This document shows positions 1 to 5,258 of a stretch of DNA of 11,039 nt, piece by piece. Source of the stretch: an uncultured Eubacteriales bacterium (GTDB lineage: Bacteria > Bacillota > Clostridia > Monoglobales > Monoglobaceae); NCBI GenBank assembly GCA_900542675.1, contig UQOT01000065.1, positions 1-11,039 on the forward strand, given 5' to 3'. The translations under genes and the position numbers were made by a program. Each line of letters opens with the position of its first letter. Position 1 is the stretch's first letter. Under the pieces are notes generated by a model. The model did not search any database. It was not told where the DNA came from and was given only the letters and a program-made list of their open reading frames with translations.

Positions 1-1
1 A

Positions 2-265
2 ACAGACGAAATAATTTCAGAAAGCGAGGAAGATGAAGAAATGAAAGAGAAAATAAAGGAACTTGAAAAGCGCATAGCCGCGCTCGAAACTCCAATGATT
101 TACGACTACATAGACGATAATATGCCAGACTGGGCAAGACCGACAATTCAGAAGCTTGTAAACAAGGGCTTCTTGCAGGGAGATGAGGACGGCAGACTCG
201 GCTTGACAGACGACTTAATGCGTATGCTTGTCATAAACGACCGCGCAGACGTGTACGGAGAGTAA
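2..265 (+). CDS. Phage lysis-region-type protein, C-terminal part (5' end outside window)
   Basis: The reading frame is open to the left window edge, so the gene is probably cut. An internal ATG at 41 (preceded by GAGG about 11 nt upstream) is an alternative start giving 74 residues. The visible protein begins with an acidic stretch, then a short heptad-like coiled coil (KIKELEKRIAALE), then a compact tail containing DYIDDNMPDWARPTIQKL, a GDEDGRLGLTDDL segment and a final INDRADVYGE. This tail resembles one I know from clostridial prophages, either as small proteins near the lysis genes or at the end of phage amidases. Its biochemical role is unknown to me; a peptidoglycan- or partner-binding tail is an inference. 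A strong terminator follows 10 bases after the stop, so this is the last gene of its transcript. Confidence 0.6.
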   Translation, partial: TDEIISESEEDEEMKEKIKELEKRIAALETPMIYDYIDDNMPDWARPTIQKLVNKGFLQGDEDGRLGLTDDLMRMLVINDRADVYGE

Positions 266-275
266 TAGTGTTTGT

Positions 276-302
276 GGGGCGGCTATATGCCGCCCCTTTT
301 TT
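276..302 (+). terminator. Rho-independent terminator after the phage lysis-type gene
   Basis: A perfect 8-bp stem (GGGGCGGC at 276-283 pairing with GCCGCCCC at 289-296) has a 5-nt loop TATAT and is followed directly by six T. It lies 10 bases after the stop codon at 265. It separates the left-edge transcript from the AT-rich cassette that follows. Confidence 0.93.
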
Positions 303-405
303 GTGATAGATGAGCCTGTCACGCACAGACATTGAATTAGTATTATGATAAAAATATTACAAATTGCTTAATAATATCTATTATAAATAAATTTTATAAA
401 AGATA

Positions 406-434
406 TTGTCAAAAACAAAAAAATGGTTTATAAT
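406..434 (+). promoter_or_regulatory. Sigma-A-type promoter of the DUF6978/DUF1828 cassette
   Basis: TTGTCA (406-411) is separated by exactly 17 bases from a perfect TATAAT (429-434). It lies on the plus strand about 65 bases before the first start codon of the cassette, inside DNA without ORFs. Expected transcription start is about 440-442. Confidence 0.8.
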
Positions 435-435
435 G

Positions 436-453
436 ATGTTACAAAAATGTTAC
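436..453 (+). repeat. Tandem ATGTTAC repeat, one helical turn apart, at the transcription start
   Basis: ATGTTAC occurs at 436-442 and again at 447-453, a period of 11 bases, immediately downstream of the -10 box. Two identical sites on the same face of the helix at the predicted start site would suit an operator for a regulator of the cassette, perhaps one of its own products. In such AT-rich DNA a chance repeat is also possible. Confidence 0.4.
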
Positions 454-498
454 GCGGTGAAAATTTTAGGATACAAATGAATAATAAAGGATATAATC

Positions 499-934
499 AT
501 GGAGATTTCAAACGAAGAATATAAAAGAATTATGGCTTTAGGAAAAGTTTTCAATAACGAAGTTAAGCTTCCTCAAGAAAATGAAACTAGAGATTATACT
601 TTGCACGCCGAAGAAACAAAAGAAGAATTTCAACTTAATGTAGAAAGAAAAAACTTATTGAGCTAAATATTATTAGAAAAAATTTAATCATCAATATTTC
701 AAAATTCCAATAGTTAGATTGGAAATAGGAGGAAAGCCACATACTAATCCTGATGGAAAAATGATTGGTAGAAATCACATACATATACACAAGGAAGGTT
801 ATGGGCTTAGGTGGGCTTATGATTTAGAAAATTTCTTAAGTGAATTTTCAGTAAACGGTGATTTTAATGTGCTTTTTGAAGAAATATGTGCGTATTGTAA
901 TATAAGAACGCCAGAAATACAGACTGTGATGTGA
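499..934 (+). pseudogene. DUF6978-like protein gene, split by two -1 frameshifts at A6 runs
   Basis: The first segment starts at ATG 499 with AAAGGA 7 bases upstream and reads 55 codons (MEISNEEYKRIM...) to TAA at 664-666. The C-terminal half is in another frame (about 683-934) and carries LEIGGKPHTNPDGKMIGRNH and HIHIHKEGYGLRWAYDLENF, which resemble the conserved core of the DUF6978 family. Between them a third frame, 654-683, reads LIELNIIRKN and bridges the two. Joining frame 1 to frame 3 at the A6 run ending at 653, and frame 3 to frame 2 at the A6 run ending at 682, restores one protein of about 145 residues, the length I expect for the family. Each join needs one extra A. Both runs form A AAA AAY heptamers in the upstream frame, so programmed slippage is conceivable, but decay or assembly error is more likely. 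Function is unknown. The next gene starts 4 bases after the stop. Confidence 0.7.
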
Positions 935-938
935 TATT

Positions 939-1708
939 ATGATTGAAGTTTCAAAGTTAAAAAATGAGTATCTAAACTGGATATCAAAAAATATGGAAAC
1001 TGCAAGCATGACCGAAACCACTGCTCGGTTCACGCTTCCTTTTCTTGATTTTAACAATGACCATATAGAAGTATATTTAAAAAAAGAAAACGATGAATAT
1101 GTAATAACTGATATCGGGGAGACTATATCAGATTTAAGACTTTCAAATTTTAAGATTAATAGCAGACGTAATGAAATACTGAACTCCTATATACAATCTT
1201 ATGGCGTTGAAAAAATGAAGACGAAATTTTTGTTCGTTGTACAATAGAAAGTTTTTCATTAAAATTGAATATGCTTATTCAATGCATTGTCAAAATCAGT
1301 GATATGCTTGCATTGTCAGAAAACAATATTCGTACTATTTTTGCGGATGACGTTAAAGCGTATTTTGATAAAAATGATATACGATATACTCAAGACATCG
1401 GTATTACAGGGAAAAGTGGGCTTAATACAAAATATGACTTTGTCATCCCGGGACATAACGATACACCGGAGCGATTTATCGCGCCAATAAATAAGTTAAG
1501 AAGTGATATTACTAAAACGACTATATTTTCTTGGCAAGATGTTTGCGGAACACGCCCGGACAAGTCGGTTCTTTATACAATAATTAATGATAGAGAGTCG
1601 AAAGGCACATTGCAATACGACAGCAATATCAAGGCGTTAAAAAATTTTGGAATAGAGTCAATAGAATGGAGCAGCATTGATAAAAAGCTTCACTTATTTT
1701 CTGCATAA
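939..1708 (+). pseudogene. DUF1828 + DUF1829 protein gene, split by one -1 frameshift at an A6 run
   Basis: From ATG 939 the first frame encodes a DUF1828-like N-terminal domain (RFTLPFLDFNNDHIEVYLKK, then YVITDIGETISDLRL at residues about 54-68) and stops at 1245-1247 after an unrelated tail. The second frame, open from 1211, reads KNEDEIFVRCTIESFSLKLN and continues into a DUF1829-like domain (DDVKAYFDKNDIRYTQDIGI, GKSGLNTKYDFVIPGH, IFSWQDVCGTRPDKSVLY) to the stop at 1708. Adding one A to the A6 run at 1210-1215 gives GVEKNEDEIFVRC and a continuous protein of about 256 residues with the usual two-domain layout. The family is common in phage and plasmid cargo; its function is not established. 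The 4-base gap to the DUF6978-like gene and the shared terminator at 1734 indicate one operon. A separate downstream product starting at TTG 1265 or ATG 1271 is possible but lacks a clear ribosome binding site. Confidence 0.72.
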
Positions 1709-1733
1709 GTAATTTAATAGAATAATCAAATTC

Positions 1734-1766
1734 AAGCGGAGCTTCATTGCTCCGCTTTGCTTTTTC
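1734..1766 (+). terminator. Rho-independent terminator of the DUF6978/DUF1828 cassette
   Basis: A perfect 9-bp stem (AAGCGGAGC at 1734-1742 with GCTCCGCTT at 1749-1757), a 6-nt loop TTCATT and a T-rich tail lie 25 bases after the stop of the DUF1829 frame. Confidence 0.88.
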
Positions 1767-1786
1767 TGTACACGATGTGTACACGA
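1767..1786 (+). repeat. Short direct repeat TGTACACGA x2 (possible integrase arm-type sites)
   Basis: TGTACACGA at 1767-1775 is repeated at 1778-1786 (11-base period). The repeat is non-coding, directly behind the cassette terminator and about 125 bases from a possible att core at 1911-1930. Tandem short repeats at this distance are typical of tyrosine-recombinase arm sites, but no integrase is in the window, so the role is inferred. Confidence 0.35.
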
Positions 1787-1910
1787 TTTTTGGGAAAACT
1801 GCAAAAATGGCACTGCATACAGTTTGAGATGCATTGATGAAAAACCCTGTAAAATTGGGCGTTAGCGTATGGCGATGGTGGAAAAGTGTGCGGCGTAGTA
1901 AGGTAAAAAT

Positions 1911-1930
1911 AAATCCCTTCCTCTCCTCCA
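1911..1930 (+). other. Possible tRNA 3'-end remnant / attachment-site scar
   Basis: The 20 bases from 1911 to 1930 look like the 3' part of a tRNA: AAAT as the end of a T loop, five pyrimidines for the T stem, a 7-base acceptor strand CCTCTCC, one discriminator base (T) and CCA. They are followed after two bases by a strong terminator on the same strand, as at a tRNA locus. The bases to the left cannot form the rest of a tRNA (no T-stem partner, no anticodon arm), so this is not a functional tRNA. A prophage end recreated by integration into a tRNA would look like this. A chance pyrimidine-rich stretch is the alternative. Confidence 0.28.
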
Positions 1931-1932
1931 TG

Positions 1933-1963
1933 TCGGAACGGACTTTGCTCCGTTCCGATTTTT
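1933..1963 (+). terminator. Rho-independent terminator (plus strand)
   Basis: A perfect 10-bp stem (TCGGAACGGA at 1933-1942 with TCCGTTCCGA at 1949-1958) has a 6-nt loop CTTTGC and a T5 tail. No plus-strand gene ends just before it, which fits an orphaned terminator from a locus such as a lost tRNA. The minus-strand side has no T tail, so it is a poor terminator for the terminase transcript arriving from the right. Confidence 0.85.
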
Positions 1964-2002
1964 ATTACATAAAAATTAGTCACGCGCTCCGTCATTCTTT
2001 AT

Positions 2003-3397
2003 TTATATTATAAATCGTGGTTCGGGGGTTATGGAGGATAGGGGAGAGTATTCGGATTTTTTTGACCGTTCCGGCGGGCGGGGAGGAGTTATTGGGTTGC
2101 TCATTAAAAAGTATTTTAGGGCGTCGTAGAGGTGGTCTTCGCTGCGTGTGTCAACGTCTTCAGGGTTTACGCTATCGTATTTCAGCTCCGGCAAAGTGCG
2201 GATTATGTTCGGGCATTTGTCTTTGAAGAAGTATATCATCGGCAGACCGTCGCCGTCGAATGACAGGCGGTAGTGTACCTGCATTTTTCCGGCAATTCTG
2301 TCATTTTTACCCTTATCGAAATATACGCCGCACTTTTCCATCATTTCGGCAATGCTGCCTTCGCTTGAACCTGTCGAGTTCCAGATTGCGGGGTCGGCGA
2401 CGCCCGTTATTTTAAGTCCGGCTTTAATCTCGTCTTTTTCAAGCTCAAGTATTTTTTCGGCTATTTTTCGGGCCGTCCATCTTACTCCGACATCTGGTTC
2501 GCCGGTGCAGCCGTACAGCTCGCGGTAATTATATGCTCTGCCGTCATAATCCACGGCGTACCACGATACGGCAAACGGTTTTGCATATCCGAAGTCGAAG
2601 GCTCTGAACCGCCGCCACTCGCGGGGAATTTTAAACGAGTCTATAACGTGCGTGTTTTGTCTTGTGCGGTATCCGCTTGAATTGTTGCGCCATTCCGTGA
2701 ACACCTGTCCGTCGAATATATCCCATTCGCCGTAGAGTAGCGCACGCCGTTCATTTTCGGGCAGCTGATTTAAGCGGCTAATGTAGCCCTCGTCGGCTTT
2801 CATCAGAAATTTATTGTCCTGCACAAACGACGGTATAAAGAGTCTTGTTCCAAATTCTACCTTTTTTGCAACATTGGGCTCAGCGCCTTCTATAAAGCGG
2901 CGCTTGACCCAGTTGTGACCGACTCCGCCGGGATTGGTGCTTGACTTGATTTGCTTCGGATAATTATTTGTGCCGCGCACGCGCGAGAGAAGATATGTAT
3001 ATTGGTTTTCGGTAAAGTGTGTAAGCTCATCGAACCTGACAACGTCGTATTCTGCACCCTGATATCTCAGGACATCGCTTTCCGCAGCGCAGTAACCGAA
3101 TTCTATAACCGAGCCGTTTTTAAACAGCCACTTTCTGGACGATACCTGATATTTTGCAATTTTGGTAGGATAAATCAGCAGCGAATTCATAATAAGAGAG
3201 TGCTCAAGCTCCGGAAATGTGCGGCGCAGTATTAGCTGGTGACTGAGCGGATATTTGAGTGCGAACAAAAGAGCGTCTACAAGCTGACCGTATGATTTGC
3301 CGCCGCCCGCCGCGCCGCCGAACAGTACTTCATCAGCATCGGCTTTTATAAATTCGTACTGTGTTTTTGTTATTTCAAGATTGAGTTTTTCTGTCAA
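2003..3397 (-). CDS. terL: Phage terminase large subunit (ATPase + nuclease)
   Basis: This 464-residue protein is the DNA-packaging motor: its ATPase pumps phage DNA into the procapsid through the portal and its nuclease cuts the concatemer. Visible motifs are Walker A GGAAGGGKS (27-35), Walker B VVRFDE (119-124), the coupling motif SSTNPGG (152-158), and three RNase H-fold acidic residues, D268 in AFDFG, D335 in GVADP and D425 in HLYDAL. All catalytic elements are present and the length is normal, so the gene looks functional. The start is TTG at 3397: an in-frame TGA two codons upstream rules out an earlier start, and GGAGG lies 9 bases upstream. It follows the 60-residue gene by 27 bases and is the last gene of the leftward operon. 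Unusually, the portal gene does not follow it but lies more than 1.8 kb upstream of its start. Confidence 0.95.
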   Translation of the reverse strand: MTEKLNLEITKTQYEFIKADADEVLFGGAAGGGKSYGQLVDALLFALKYPLSHQLILRRTFPELEHSLIMNSLLIYPTKIAKYQVSSRKWLFKNGSVIEFGYCAAESDVLRYQGAEYDVVRFDELTHFTENQYTYLLSRVRGTNNYPKQIKSSTNPGGVGHNWVKRRFIEGAEPNVAKKVEFGTRLFIPSFVQDNKFLMKADEGYISRLNQLPENERRALLYGEWDIFDGQVFTEWRNNSSGYRTRQNTHVIDSFKIPREWRRFRAFDFGYAKPFAVSWYAVDYDGRAYNYRELYGCTGEPDVGVRWTARKIAEKILELEKDEIKAGLKITGVADPAIWNSTGSSEGSIAEMMEKCGVYFDKGKNDRIAGKMQVHYRLSFDGDGLPMIYFFKDKCPNIIRTLPELKYDSVNPEDVDTRSEDHLYDALKYFLMSNPITPPRPPERSKKSEYSPLSSITPEPRFII

Positions 3398-3406
3398 ACT
3401 TCATTA

Positions 3407-3411
3407 CCTCC
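3407..3411 (-). promoter_or_regulatory. Ribosome binding site that fixes the TTG start of the terminase
   Basis: GGAGG on the minus strand lies 9 bases before TTG 3397. The nearby ATG (3404-3402) is in a different frame and gives only a 9-residue peptide, so the TTG is the real start. Confidence 0.75.
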
Positions 3412-3424
3412 GATTGTGTATGCG

Positions 3425-3607
3425 CTATATTATCTTAATTTCCACTTCAAGTTTGTCTATGCGGTCGTTTTGCGTCGCATCGTCGGGAATACCGAGCAGA
3501 CTGAGAATTTCTTTAGCTGACGACAGCTCTACACGCTTATCGCCACACCGCAGAAGTTCGTAGAGCTTGTCAAGAGCCGCGTATGCACGGCTTATTTCAT
3601 CTGCCAT
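3425..3607 (-). CDS. Small phage protein in the terminase small-subunit position (unrecognised)
   Basis: A 60-residue protein from ATG 3607, two bases after the stop of the sigma-like regulator, with GAGG about 10 bases upstream. A longer reading frame extends upstream inside the regulator gene, but the tight spacing and binding site favour the short form. The sequence is mostly helical and charged (an AYAALDKLYELLRCGDK helix, then SSAKEILSLLGIPDD, then a KLEVEIKII end). I see no clear helix-turn-helix, so small terminase subunit is suggested only by its place directly before the large subunit. It could instead be a conserved hypothetical phage protein. Translation is probably coupled to the upstream gene. 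Confidence 0.6.
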   Translation of the reverse strand: MADEISRAYAALDKLYELLRCGDKRVELSSAKEILSLLGIPDDATQNDRIDKLEVEIKII

Positions 3608-3609
3608 AA

Positions 3610-4041
3610 TTATTGTGCCTCGACCTTCTGCCCGATAAGCTTTTGGATTGCGCTGTCCAAAATTCTGAAGCACTGGCGGCGGCTGAAGAATAGAGTAAAC
3701 TGCATTGCGTCCCACGTAACGCCCTTTAGGTATTTGGCGGTTATAACAGAGATTTCATCACTTGAGAGCAGCTTTGACAGGCAATTCCAGTCGTTTATAA
3801 TAGCATCGTACTTTTTTCGGCATTCTTCTATTTGATTACGGTAGAATTCTATGTTAGATATATCAGTAAGATATGTATCCGCTTCGGGCTTTAACTTAGT
3901 CAGCCTTTTATCGGCAATGCCTATCCTTGACAAATCATTTATAAGTGTGTTGTAAAAATCAATTTTTAAATTCATTTCTTTCCTTGCAAGAGGAAGGTTT
4001 CTGAGCCACTTTTTAACAGTATCCTTATCTTTGAGTATCAT
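3610..4041 (-). CDS. Phage sigma-region-4-like / ArpU-type transcriptional regulator
   Basis: A 143-residue protein whose N-terminal two thirds is helical and probably coiled (residues about 5-90). Its C terminus is a sigma-70 region-4-like helix-turn-helix: SSDEISVITAKYLKGVTWDA at 93-112, then a recognition helix around FFSRRQCFRILDSAIQKL (118-135). Proteins of this layout (DUF1492, ArpU and RinA groups) sit just upstream of terminase genes in Firmicutes phages and switch on late or packaging genes. The start is ATG 4041 with AAAAGGAG about 11 bases upstream. It is followed two bases later by the small gene and then the terminase, which fits its role as the local late-gene activator. The exact family is assigned by motif and context only. 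Confidence 0.75.
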   Translation of the reverse strand: MILKDKDTVKKWLRNLPLARKEMNLKIDFYNTLINDLSRIGIADKRLTKLKPEADTYLTDISNIEFYRNQIEECRKKYDAIINDWNCLSKLLSSDEISVITAKYLKGVTWDAMQFTLFFSRRQCFRILDSAIQKLIGQKVEAQ

Positions 4042-4077
4042 ATAATTCGCATCTCCTTTTCTGAATTAAGTTTTTCA

Positions 4078-4275
4078 TTAAACCGTTTCAATTTCATAGT
4101 AGCTTCTGCAGCAGTCTCTGCTGCAGAAAATGCCGTCAAAGCTTTTTATATGTTCATCTCCGTCACGAAAGACGTCGCTGCCGCAGAACAAGCACACACC
4201 GATGGGTTTATTTTCGGTGCAGCCGCTTCGTACATATCCGTAACGCTGAACTTCAAGTATGTCGGGATGAGTCAA
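4078..4275 (-). CDS. Small zinc-finger-like phage protein
   Basis: A 65-residue protein with a C28-x2-C31-x19-C51-x3-C55 arrangement (CLFCG and FCSRDCC), expected to bind one zinc ion. The start is TTG 4275, supported by AAAGGA 9 bases upstream; no in-frame ATG is better placed. It opens with THPDILEVQRYGYV and ends YYEIETV, a form familiar among uncharacterised small phage proteins in Clostridia. Function is unknown; nucleic-acid binding or a structural zinc knuckle are possible. It lies 22 bases after a 37-codon ORF and 36 bases before the sigma-like gene, so it belongs to the leftward operon driven by the promoter at 4409-4436. Confidence 0.65.
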   Translation of the reverse strand: MTHPDILEVQRYGYVRSGCTENKPIGVCLFCGSDVFRDGDEHIKSFDGIFCSRDCCRSYYEIETV

Positions 4276-4284
4276 AATATTCAG

Positions 4285-4290
4285 TCCTTT
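4285..4290 (-). promoter_or_regulatory. Ribosome binding site for the TTG start of the zinc-finger-like protein
   Basis: AAAGGA on the minus strand ends 9 bases before TTG 4275. There is no comparable site for any other start in this frame. Confidence 0.6.
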
Positions 4291-4296
4291 CTGTTT

Positions 4297-4410
4297 TTAA
4301 TTTCGGCCGCTCGGGTACGGGTTAAATCCCTCGGGCGTACCGGTGGCGATTTTTATCAAAAACTTACTGACTTCCTCAAAACCCAACAAATTTCTTGATT
4401 GCACTTCCAT
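4297..4410 (-). CDS. Possible 37-residue leader-position peptide
   Basis: An ORF from ATG 4410 encodes 37 residues: a helical N-terminal half (LLGFEEVSKFLIKIATG) and a proline/glycine-rich end (GTPEGFNPYPSGRN), stopping 22 bases before the zinc-finger-like gene. The codons look coherent, and the N-terminal half resembles a small DNA-binding or adaptor helix pair. However, its ATG overlaps the -10 box of the near-consensus leftward promoter, so a transcript starting near 4402 would miss that ATG, and no ribosome binding site precedes it. Translation would need a downstream TTG (codons 8-9) or an earlier transcript reading through from the portal side. It may be a truncated remnant of a longer gene. 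Confidence 0.4.
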   Translation of the reverse strand: MEVQSRNLLGFEEVSKFLIKIATGTPEGFNPYPSGRN

Positions 4411-4436
4411 TATATAACAATATTCTCGTTTGTCAA
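4409..4436 (-). promoter_or_regulatory. Consensus leftward promoter of the terminase arm
   Basis: On the minus strand TTGACA (4436-4431) and TATAAT (4414-4409) are perfect consensus hexamers with a 16-base spacer. Transcription would start near 4402 and read into the zinc-finger-like, sigma-like and terminase genes. It faces away from the repressor gene, as expected for a repressor-controlled phage promoter. Confidence 0.82.
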
Positions 4437-4496
4437 GACGTAAAATAACATTTTTTTCGATATTTTTCTTGCAATTTAGTGTTTTTTATGTTATAT
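4412..4496. promoter_or_regulatory. Shared ATATAACA/TGTTATAT elements in the divergent control region (candidate operators)
   Basis: ATATAACA at 4412-4419 and its exact reverse complement TGTTATAT at 4489-4496 overlap the -10 regions of the two divergent promoters. A partial copy, ATAACA, lies at 4445-4450. Read along each promoter both give TGTTATATWAT. These may be operator half-sites for the adjacent LexA-like repressor, or simply similar extended -10 boxes. Confidence 0.4.
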
Positions 4497-4497
4497 T
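4469..4497 (+). promoter_or_regulatory. Promoter of the LexA/CI-like repressor
   Basis: TTGCAA (4469-4474), a 17-base spacer and TATATT (4492-4497). Transcription would start near 4504, leaving a leader of only about 14 bases that begins at the GGAGGTG ribosome binding site (4504-4510). Confidence 0.6.
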
Positions 4498-4517
4498 ATA
4501 TATGGAGGTGTATACGT

Positions 4518-5246
4518 ATGGCGAATGAGGAAGTAAGCCGCAGGCTTAAACAAGCGCGTTTGGCTGCAGAAATGTCGCAGAGACAAATGTGCGGAAAGCT
4601 CGGTGTCAAACAGTCTACCTTGAGTTCGTGGGAGAACGGCAAGGCTGAACCCGACATCAGAACATTTCTTGAAATGTGCCGCATATACGGCGTTGACGAT
4701 ATACAGGCGTATTTTAATCAGGCAATTGCACGTACATCAGAGGCAAGAGATACAACGGTTCTTGATAAGGCGGTAATAAAACTTCGCCGTATCTTTGCAA
4801 ACTCCGATGCCTTTGAGGCGGTTTACAACTGTCTTGAATTTGAATATAACCGCGACATTGAAAGACGGGTGGTTAAGCTTAGAATGAGCAGACGCCCGAT
4901 AAAGGTGTTTTTGCAGCCTGCAGCCGCCGGTCTCGGTAACTATATAAATGATAGTGAGTATGACATTATGGAGCTTGACGCGCCCGAGGAAGCGGATATC
5001 GGAATTCGTATATCGGGTGACAGTATGGAGCCGCTTATCTGCGACGGAGAAATAGTATTTTTAAAGTACCGTCCCTCCGTTGAAGTCGGTAAGATTGGGA
5101 TTTTCAATCTGCACGGAGACGCGTATTGTAAACGTCTCGGTAAAATTCACGGCCGTTACTGTCTGATAAGCGAAAATCCGAAGTACCCGCCGATTTTTTT
5201 AAGTGACGGTGATAAGCTTGTTACCTACGGTGAGGTTTTGATTTAA
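4518..5246 (+). CDS. LexA/CI-like phage repressor (HTH-XRE + S24 peptidase)
   Basis: This 242-residue protein combines an N-terminal XRE-type helix-turn-helix (about 6-61; MSQRQMCGKLGVKQSTLSSW covers the DNA-reading helices) with a C-terminal S24 autopeptidase fold. The probable cleavage bond is A137-G138 in PAAAGLGNY, the nucleophile is S169 in GDSMEP and the general base is K205 in YCKRL. Such proteins hold a prophage silent and cleave themselves when RecA filaments form after DNA damage. ATG 4518 is chosen because GGAGGTG is 9 bases upstream; an earlier in-frame GTG at 4479 lies inside the promoter. It is divergent from the terminase arm and ends 12 bases from the convergent portal gene, with no terminator between them. 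All catalytic residues are present, so it is probably active. Confidence 0.92.
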   Translation: MANEEVSRRLKQARLAAEMSQRQMCGKLGVKQSTLSSWENGKAEPDIRTFLEMCRIYGVDDIQAYFNQAIARTSEARDTTVLDKAVIKLRRIFANSDAFEAVYNCLEFEYNRDIERRVVKLRMSRRPIKVFLQPAAAGLGNYINDSEYDIMELDAPEEADIGIRISGDSMEPLICDGEIVFLKYRPSVEVGKIGIFNLHGDAYCKRLGKIHGRYCLISENPKYPPIFLSDGDKLVTYGEVLI

Positions 5247-5258
5247 GCTGCACACGGT

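Noticed and set aside
1848..1930. Complete tRNA gene ending at 1930
   Set aside because: Only the 3' end pattern is present; no T-stem partner, anticodon arm or 5' acceptor strand can be found upstream.
1629..1995. Two overlapping minus-strand ORFs of 83 and 100 residues
   Set aside because: They run antisense through two terminators and the end of the DUF1829 frame, have no good ribosome binding site and encode low-complexity Cys/His/Phe-rich sequence.
3425..3715. 96-residue version of the small terminase-region protein starting at 3715
   Set aside because: The extension lies within the sigma-like regulator's C-terminal coding region; the start at 3607 has tight spacing and a ribosome binding site.
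4150..4398. Plus-strand ORF of 82 residues opposite the zinc-finger-like gene and the 37-codon ORF
   Set aside because: No ribosome binding site; the minus-strand frames show a zinc-binding cysteine pattern, a binding site and a promoter.
4479..4517. N-terminal extension of the repressor from GTG 4479
   Set aside because: The extension overlaps the promoter and the GGAGGTG ribosome binding site; ATG 4518 is correctly spaced and begins the normal helix-turn-helix domain.
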